From the NCBI RefSeq assembly GCF_020400585.1, contig NZ_JAINVF010000029.1:1-64000 (forward strand): a stretch of 64,000 nucleotides of DNA. The letters are read 5' to 3'. A program made the position numbers and the translations under genes. Below are positions 59,096 to 64,000 of the stretch, piece after piece. Position 1 is the first letter of the stretch. Each line of letters opens with the position of its first letter. The notes beneath the pieces were generated by a model. The model was not told where the DNA came from and searched no databases. It saw only the letters and a list, made by a program, of their open reading frames with translations. The stretch comes from Streptomyces sp. NK08204. Lineage in GTDB: Bacteria; Actinomycetota; Actinomycetes; Streptomycetales; Streptomycetaceae.

Positions 59096-59122
59096 CCTCA
59101 CATTCCGGCGGGTTGTCCTGTC
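59096..59122 (+). promoter_or_regulatory. ECF41-type promoter copy F
   Basis: CCTCACA, 16 bases, TGTCGTACCTGATGAG. It reads into the intact LUD gene 140 bases downstream through a leader like those of copies A and C. Confidence 0.7.
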
Positions 59123-59263
59123 GTACCTGATGAGGCGAACACATCGTCCGACGAGCAGGAAGCTCAGGAAACACCACCACCAGCCTGTCCGTCCCCCGCG
59201 ACCAGGCTCGGACGGCACCGCCTGCTCGTGCTGATCCACCACACACAACCAGTCAGGAGCACC

Positions 59264-59893
59264 ATGAACACCCCCGCGACGTCGCCACTGTTCACTGAAC
59301 CGGCGCCCGCCGAGCGCCTGGAGCGGGTGGCCACCGCGCTGAAGGAGAAGAACTTCGCCGTCGAGATCCTCGATGACGCCGCCGCCGCGCGCAGCCGCGT
59401 CAAGGACCTGATTCCCGAGGGCGCCACTGTGTTCACCGGGGCCAGCGAGACCCTCCGACTGTCCGGTATCGATGGCGACCTCAACACCAGCGGGCGGTAC
59501 GACTCCGTCAAGGCACGAAGCTCCTCCATGGACCGCGCCACCCAACTGACGGAGATCTGGAAGCTGCTCGCCTGCCCCGACGTCATCGTGGGCAGCGTCG
59601 CCGCGGTCACCGAGACCGGCTCCCTCGTGGTCGCCTCGGCCAGCGGTAGCCAGCTGGCCGGCTACGCGGGCGCCGCGCAGCGCGTGATCTGGGTCGTCGG
59701 AGCGCAGAAGGTGGTGCCCGACCTGAGCACCGCGCTGCGCCGCATCGAAGACCACTGCGTCCCGCTGGAGGACGAGCGCTGCATGCAGGCCTACGGGGTG
59801 CCCAGTGCCCTCAACCGCATGCTCGTCCTCAACGCCGAACCGCACCCCGGGCGCGGCACCGTCCTGCTGCTCCGCGAAGCCATCGGATTCTGA
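59264..59893 (+). CDS. LUD-domain protein (LutC/YkgG-like)
   Basis: A 209-residue protein of the LUD family: ERLERVATALKEKNFAVEILDDAAAARSRVKDLIPEGATVFTGASETL, then VIVGSVAAVTETGSLVVASASGSQLAGYAG and RVIWVVGAQKVVPDLSTALRRIEDHCVPLED. LutC members take part in lactate oxidation with LutA/LutB, but stand-alone LUD proteins like this one have no settled role. TCAGGAGCACC precedes the ATG. It is intact, unlike its copy at 54667-55247, and is the clearest non-sigma target of the repeated promoter. Confidence 0.85.
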   Translation: MNTPATSPLFTEPAPAERLERVATALKEKNFAVEILDDAAAARSRVKDLIPEGATVFTGASETLRLSGIDGDLNTSGRYDSVKARSSSMDRATQLTEIWKLLACPDVIVGSVAAVTETGSLVVASASGSQLAGYAGAAQRVIWVVGAQKVVPDLSTALRRIEDHCVPLEDERCMQAYGVPSALNRMLVLNAEPHPGRGTVLLLREAIGF

Positions 59894-60164
59894 CGACACC
59901 GTGGGTGAGCGCGGCGTCAGTCCGTGCGATCCCGGCCTGGTGAACACCGGCACGAGGGCTTCTCAGCCCAGGCGGGGACCGGTGACCGGTTGGTGGACCA
60001 GGCCGGACGGGCGTGCCGGCGTCGCAGGTCCCGGATGCTCGGGCCGAGAAGCCGCTGGAGGAGACGGGGCGGCATGACCGGCGGTCCCGTTCTCCCGCCG
60101 ACTGCGCTGATGGCCCGTCAGGCGCCCGCGCCCGCGCGCCGTATCCCCGGAGGGTCATGACAAG
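59894..60164. other. non-coding spacer before the transposase remnant
   Basis: No gene or repeat recognised. Confidence 0.35.
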
Positions 60165-60560
60165 GTGATGCGGCAGGCGAAGCCGGCGGAGCACCTGCCG
60201 GCGGACGGCGCTGTGCGGGTGAAGGTCATGGCGGCCATGGCGATCAGCCGGGCGGGGCACCGGCCGGCCGTGGGGCCCGCCACAGCACTGTTCGGGCGCC
60301 CTGCGGTCCCGACGGCGCTGCCGGCAGGACTGCGGGCGGCCCGTGCCGGAGTCGGCGGGTCTGCGCGGTGGACGGCACCACGCTGCTGGTGCCCGACACC
60401 GAGGACAACGCTGCGGCGTTCGGCAAGCCCGGCGACGACCGGGGCGCCGGGGCGCTGCCCCCGGACCCGCGCAGCCACCGGCGCGGACCCGCTGCGGGAG
60501 ACGGGCGACTCATCCCGGTGCAGGTGGTGGAGCAGACCCTGGACCGCGCCCCGCCGACCA
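60165..60560 (+). pseudogene. IS4-type transposase remnant
   Basis: In two frames: VRVKVMAAMAISRAGHRPAV and ATALFGRPA recall the N-terminal part of IS4-like transposases. VDGTTLLVPDTEDNAAAFGKPGDDRGAGALP matches the conserved VDGTTLDVPDTEANAAAFGRPG block with the first catalytic aspartate. The frames do not join, and the rest of the DDE domain is absent or unrecognisable up to about 60900. Confidence 0.6.
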
Positions 60561-60937
60561 CGCCCCGCCGACCGCGGCCTCACCGCCCCACCGCCCCACC
60601 ACCCACCGAAGTCACCGTCCCCGATCCGACCGAGGAACGCGGAATGCCGCAGGTCGTGCACTGTCCAGAGCCGGACGAGGGGCTTCGCGCCGGCGCCGCC
60701 CGGAGGCACGGGAACTGGAGCGGCGAGCGGTGGACGCCGTACACCCCACGAGGCGGCGATCCCGGTCGGAGCCGCACGCCATGAGCACGTTCGACCCCGA
60801 CCGCGTGCCCGGCACCGCCGAGGGCCCGGTCGAGGCCCGGTCGCCTGCGCCGAGCGGTGGACCGAGGCGGGCGCGGTGATGCGCCTGATCCAGCACGTTC
60901 CGGTTGATCCACCGTAGGAACACCAGGAGGGACGACC

Positions 60938-61714
60938 ATGTCTGATCTGCAGAACAAAGTAGTGATCGTGACGGGTGGCTCCGGCGGGCTGGGCGCCGCG
61001 ACGGCCTCCTGCATGGCCCGAGCCGGGGCCAGGGTGGTGCTCACCGGCCGGGACAGCGAGGAAGGCGAGAAGGCCGCCGCCAGAACCGGGGGTGTGTTCC
61101 TCCGCCACGACGTGACCAGCGAGGACGACTGGCGGGCCGTGGTGGAAACGACGGTAGACCGCTACGGCCGGGTCGACGGCCTCGTCAACAACGCCGGGAT
61201 CGACTCCTGGTCACTGATCGAGAACGAGACGCTGGAGCAGTTCGAACGCGTCCTGAAGGTCAACCTGACCGGGGTGTTCCTCGGGCTGAGGGCGGTCATC
61301 GCGCCGATGAAGGTGGCCGGCGGCGGCTCGATCGTCAACATCGGCTCCGCCACGGGTATGACCGGGCACCCCATGACCTCGGGGTACGGGGCGTCCAAGT
61401 GGGGTGTCCGCGGCCTCACCAAGACGGCGGCGGTGGAGCTGGGCCGCTACCGGATTCGTGTGAACTCCGTTCATCCCGGCCTGGTGCATACCCCGATGAC
61501 CGAGGCCCACGGTGTGCGGCCCGGCGAGGGCAACTTCCCGCTGGCCCCGCTGGGCCGGGTCGGAGTGCCGGACGAGATCGGCGAGGCGGTGTCCTTCCTC
61601 ATCTCCGATGCGGCCGCGTACATGACTGGCGCGGATATCGCCGTGGACGGCGGCTGGACGGCCGGGGAGAACACCATGATGCAGTACGCCGACGCCCCCG
61701 GCAGCACCACCTGA
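60938..61714 (+). CDS. short-chain dehydrogenase/reductase
   Basis: A 258-residue classical SDR. It has TGGSGGLGAA (NAD(P) binding) at the start, NNAG near residue 88, the catalytic serine in NIGSATG, YGASKWG (Tyr-x-x-x-Lys) near 148 and the C-terminal DGGWTAG. Length and motifs fit FabG-like or hydroxysteroid-dehydrogenase-like enzymes. Substrate unknown. AGGAGGGACGACC precedes the ATG. It is isolated between two transposase remnants, suggesting it was carried by or trapped between mobile elements. Confidence 0.88.
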   Translation: MSDLQNKVVIVTGGSGGLGAATASCMARAGARVVLTGRDSEEGEKAAARTGGVFLRHDVTSEDDWRAVVETTVDRYGRVDGLVNNAGIDSWSLIENETLEQFERVLKVNLTGVFLGLRAVIAPMKVAGGGSIVNIGSATGMTGHPMTSGYGASKWGVRGLTKTAAVELGRYRIRVNSVHPGLVHTPMTEAHGVRPGEGNFPLAPLGRVGVPDEIGEAVSFLISDAAAYMTGADIAVDGGWTAGENTMMQYADAPGSTT

Positions 61715-61849
61715 CGCACCGCCACGCCCGTACGGCTCGCGGCCGGCTGAGCGGTGCAGCGTCCGGACGGAGCGGGTGCTGGAGCCGGCCCTGGAGGAGG
61801 GGGGATCACCGGTCACCTCGGCTGTGAAGAAAATGGGGCGGTGCGGAGA
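61715..61849. other. spacer
   Basis: No gene recognised. Confidence 0.3.
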
Positions 61850-61920
61850 AGACCGCACGAGCCGCACCTGGCCGAGGTGTACGGTGCGGAGGTCCCGAAG
61901 GGGGAGACGCTCACGCCGGG
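61850..61920 (+). pseudogene. IS256/mutator-type transposase fragment
   Basis: A short frame reads PHEPHLAEVYGAEVPKGETL, close to the HLAEVYGAEVSKxTIS block of IS256-family transposases. Only about 20 residues are recognisable. The region 61921-62251 after it is partly AT-rich (TTAATATTGAC near 62000) and contains the promoter region of the next gene. Confidence 0.45.
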
Positions 61921-62251
61921 CGCTCACACCCGTCTGCCCCGCCGGCCCGGGGCCACTTCCCCCACGGGGCTGTCCTTGACAACCAAGATCAACCGTTAAT
62001 ATTGACGCACCCGGTCGTACGGCTCTTCCAGCCCCTGACCTGCCTCCCGGCTCGCAGTCGCTGCGCACCGCCAAGTCGGCGCCAACCTGAGCGACAGTCA
62101 AGACCAAGCCCCATGATCAATGCTGAGGTGCCAGAACCAGCAGCAGTGGGGCGGGTCATACCGCACCAGTGCGGGCCGGTCCCGGTGAGTTCTGTCGTGA
62201 ATGCCAGTCATCAGTCGTGGATTCACTTGAACCGGAGGGAATGAGGCCAAG

Positions 62252-63442
62252 ATGCGGCGTCTCAAAACGAGCCGGACGCTTGCCGCCGGTGTGGCGGCAG
62301 CAGCAGCGCTCGTCGGCCTGGGAGCCGGACCATCGGGGCAGGCGGCGGAGGCCGCCACCCCATCGCCCAATCTGACCAGTCATCTCACCAGCGACGCGCC
62401 GGTCACCATTGTGGCCAGCGGCCTGAACTCGCCCAGGAGCCTGGCGTGGGGACCTCACGGTCACCTCCTGGTCTCCGAGGTCGGAAGCGCCCCGCAGACC
62501 TGCATGGGCACCGGCTACGACACCACATGCTACGGCTTCACCGGGTCGGTCGCAGACGTTTCGTCCGGCACGCCCGTACGGATCGCCGAAGGGCTGGCCT
62601 CCAACTTCAACGAGGAAGAGGTCGTCGGACCCAACGGCCTGGCCTTCTCCGACGGCTCCGCGTACGTGCTGGAGACGGGCTCGCCCGAGAGCGTCCCGTC
62701 CAGCCTGCCCGAGGACCTGCAGGCGCCGCTGAAGAAGCAGTACGGAGGGCTGCTGAAGATCAGCGACGGCCAGGTGTCCGAGGTGGCGAACCCCGGTGCG
62801 GCCGACTACCAGTGGACGCTGGAACACAAGATGCCCGCCGACTACCCCCGGGCCAACCCGTACGCGCTCGTCGCGAAGCCGCATGGCGGCTTCTACCTGG
62901 TGGACGCCGGCTCGAACACGCTGGACGAGGTCGACCGGGACGGCAACGTCCGGGTCCTCGCATACGTGCCCGGCACCTCGGCCGGCCACGACGCCGTGCC
63001 GACCTGCGTCGCCGTCGGCCCGGACGGCGGCGTCTACGTGGGCGGGATCACCGGACACGACAGCTCCGCCACCGACGCCAGCGTGTACCGGTACTCGCCC
63101 AAGAGCCACCGCATGACGCTGTGGCAGAGCGGCTTCAGCGCCATCAACGGCTGCGGCTTCGGCGCCAACGGCGACTTCTACGTCACCGAACTCGACACCA
63201 CCGGCTTCCTGCCGACCGGCGACCCCGACGGCGTGGTCATCCAGATCAACCACCACGACAACTCCCGTACCGTCCTCGGAGAGGGGAAGCTGTTCGCGCC
63301 TGCGGGATTCCTCGCGGGCCCCGACGGCTCCATCTACGTGGCGAACAAGACCATGATGTGGCCGGCCTGCACGGACGCGCCGGCCTGCACCTCCTCGTCG
63401 GACGTCACGGCCAGTGACGGCGAGATCGTCAAGATCGGCTGA
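62252..63442 (+). CDS. secreted ScyD/ScyE-family beta-propeller protein
   Basis: A 396-residue exported protein. A signal peptide is clear: basic MRRLKTSRT, a hydrophobic stretch LAAGVAAAAALVGLGAG, and an AEAA cleavage region near 35. The mature part has repeated propeller-like blades (SPRSLAWGPHGHLLVSEVG, GPNGLAFSDGSAYVLE, YALVAKPHGGFYLVDAGSNTLDEVD, CVAVGPDGGVYVGG, GFGANGDFYVTE, GFLAGPDGSIYVAN). This resembles the ScyD/ScyE family found in Streptomyces. Function unknown; SMP-30-like lactonase or structural roles are possible. GGAGGGAATGAGG precedes the ATG. Confidence 0.8.
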   Translation: MRRLKTSRTLAAGVAAAAALVGLGAGPSGQAAEAATPSPNLTSHLTSDAPVTIVASGLNSPRSLAWGPHGHLLVSEVGSAPQTCMGTGYDTTCYGFTGSVADVSSGTPVRIAEGLASNFNEEEVVGPNGLAFSDGSAYVLETGSPESVPSSLPEDLQAPLKKQYGGLLKISDGQVSEVANPGAADYQWTLEHKMPADYPRANPYALVAKPHGGFYLVDAGSNTLDEVDRDGNVRVLAYVPGTSAGHDAVPTCVAVGPDGGVYVGGITGHDSSATDASVYRYSPKSHRMTLWQSGFSAINGCGFGANGDFYVTELDTTGFLPTGDPDGVVIQINHHDNSRTVLGEGKLFAPAGFLAGPDGSIYVANKTMMWPACTDAPACTSSSDVTASDGEIVKIG

Positions 63443-63552
63443 TCCCGTCCGGTCGTCCCGCCGCGGGCCGGGCCAGGCATGCCCGGCCCGGCCCGCGGCG
63501 GCACCGTCAATCCGCAGGACCCATCCGCTGTGTTCGTGATCGGAGGACATGC

Positions 63553-64000
63553 GTGCGTGCTGGCATCTGGCTCATCGGCGCCCGAGGATCCGTCGCCACC
63601 ACCAGCGTGGTCGGAGCGCTCGCGCTGCGTGCCGGTCTGGCCGACCCGGTGGGCTGCGTGACCGCCCACCCCGCGCTGGACGTCTCGGCGCTGCCCGGCC
63701 TCGGCGACCTGGTCTTCGGCGGTCACGACGTGACCACGGTCCCGGTGGCCAAGAAGGCCGAGCAACTCGCCGCCGCCGGCATCGTGCCGGCCCGGCTGGT
63801 GCAGGCACTGGAGCCGGAACTCGACGAGGTGGAGGCGAACCTGCGGCACGCCCCGACCGGCGCCACCCAGGCCGAGACCGCCACCCTGATCGCCGCTGAC
63901 ATCAAGGCGTTCGCCACGCGGCACGGCCTCGACCGGGTCGTGGTGGTCAACGTGTCCTCCACCGAACCCGCGCCCCCACCCCACCCCGCGCACGCCGACC
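63553..64000 (+). CDS. myo-inositol-1-phosphate synthase family protein (partial, cut by window end)
   Basis: The frame starts at GTG with CGGAGG seven bases upstream and stays open to the window edge (149 codons). It begins VRAGIWLIGARGSVATTSVVGALALRAG, the Rossmann start of a distant myo-inositol-phosphate-synthase family. LVFGGHDV, ETATLIAADIKAFATRHGLDRVVVVNVSSTEP follow. The family makes inositol phosphate from glucose-6-phosphate or acts in related cofactor or ether-lipid pathways. It follows the secreted propeller gene by 110 bases and may be co-transcribed. Confidence 0.75.
   Translation, partial: MRAGIWLIGARGSVATTSVVGALALRAGLADPVGCVTAHPALDVSALPGLGDLVFGGHDVTTVPVAKKAEQLAAAGIVPARLVQALEPELDEVEANLRHAPTGATQAETATLIAADIKAFATRHGLDRVVVVNVSSTEPAPPPHPAHAD

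Noticed and set aside
57104..59953. A 949-codon minus-strand frame suggesting a large fusion protein ending in the FAD monooxygenase
   Set aside because: Only the last 499 codons have flavoprotein motifs. The upstream part is antisense to the LUD gene and to promoter copy F.
59894..61108. A 317-codon minus-strand frame across the transposase remnant
   Set aside because: It is antisense to the IS4-type remnant and the SDR start, with no domain signature.
1..64000. tRNA or rRNA genes, riboswitches
   Set aside because: I found no cloverleaf-type T-loop patterns or rRNA segments by eye, though a covariance-model scan was not possible.

Overview
The window is high-GC actinomycete DNA, almost certainly Streptomyces. 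It shows strong GC-third-position coding, ATGA-type start/stop overlaps, and typical families: butenolide receptors, DesK-type kinases, F420-type oxidoreductases, ECF41 sigma factors and type I/II polyketide synthases. A complete plasmid-type replication and partition module at 6.0-14.2 kb, with no chromosomal core genes beside it, suggests a large (probably linear) plasmid or a plasmid integrated in a chromosome arm. No telomere is visible.

Layout. (1) 0.2-5.9 kb: an avenolide-type butenolide signalling block of two TetR autoregulator-receptor homologues, a P450 and a divergent acyl-CoA oxidase, with a palindromic autoregulatory element, plus a small acyl-CoA carboxylase epsilon-like gene. 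(2) 6.0-14.2 kb: replication/partition. A prim-pol and an SF3 helicase are read leftward from an iteron-rich, AT/CG-patterned origin candidate; ParA and ParB are read rightward, followed by two winged-helix proteins. Eight copies of the palindrome ATTACGNCGTAAT, three of them inside parA/parB, look like the plasmid centromere. Two paralogous small genes in opposite orientation bracket the module. (3) 14.4-18.1 kb: a tyrosine phosphatase, proline dehydrogenase, a GlxA-type regulator and a Tn3 transposase remnant. (4) 18.3-44.5 kb: an unusual polyketide cluster. A leftward operon holds three methyltransferases and a soluble two-component system. Rightward lie a type II minimal PKS (ACP, KS-alpha, CLF), a LuxR regulator, cupin/ABM, NTF2/SnoaL and metallo-beta-lactamase tailoring genes, a 4060-residue type I PKS (KSQ-ACP loading unit without AT, then two KS-AT-DH-KR-ACP modules), a 69-residue small ORF, a stand-alone AT-less KS-ACP, and an AfsA-family double-hotdog enzyme. 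(5) 44.6-64 kb: accessory genes in decayed mobile-element scars. They include a P450/PEP-mutase-like fusion, a divergent pair of KASIII-like enzymes, two ECF sigma genes, F420/P450/FAD oxidoreductases, a LUD-domain gene and its pseudogene, an SDR, a secreted ScyD-like propeller and the start of an inositol-phosphate-synthase-like gene cut by the window edge.

How the parts may work together (inference). The type I line should make a C6 dienoyl chain (possibly branched). This could prime the type II PKS, as in hedamycin-type hybrid systems. Alternatively, it could be extended once without reduction by the AT-less KS-ACP and then condensed with a C3 unit by the AfsA homologue to give a butenolide. 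Dyads sharing TGCGGAT and CCGC halves occur in front of both biosynthetic operons. In the right part, six intergenic sites of the form CCTSACR-N16-TGTC precede or flank an ECF41 sigma gene, the KASIII-like genes and the LUD genes. This defines a candidate local sigma regulon that has been copied and partly decayed.
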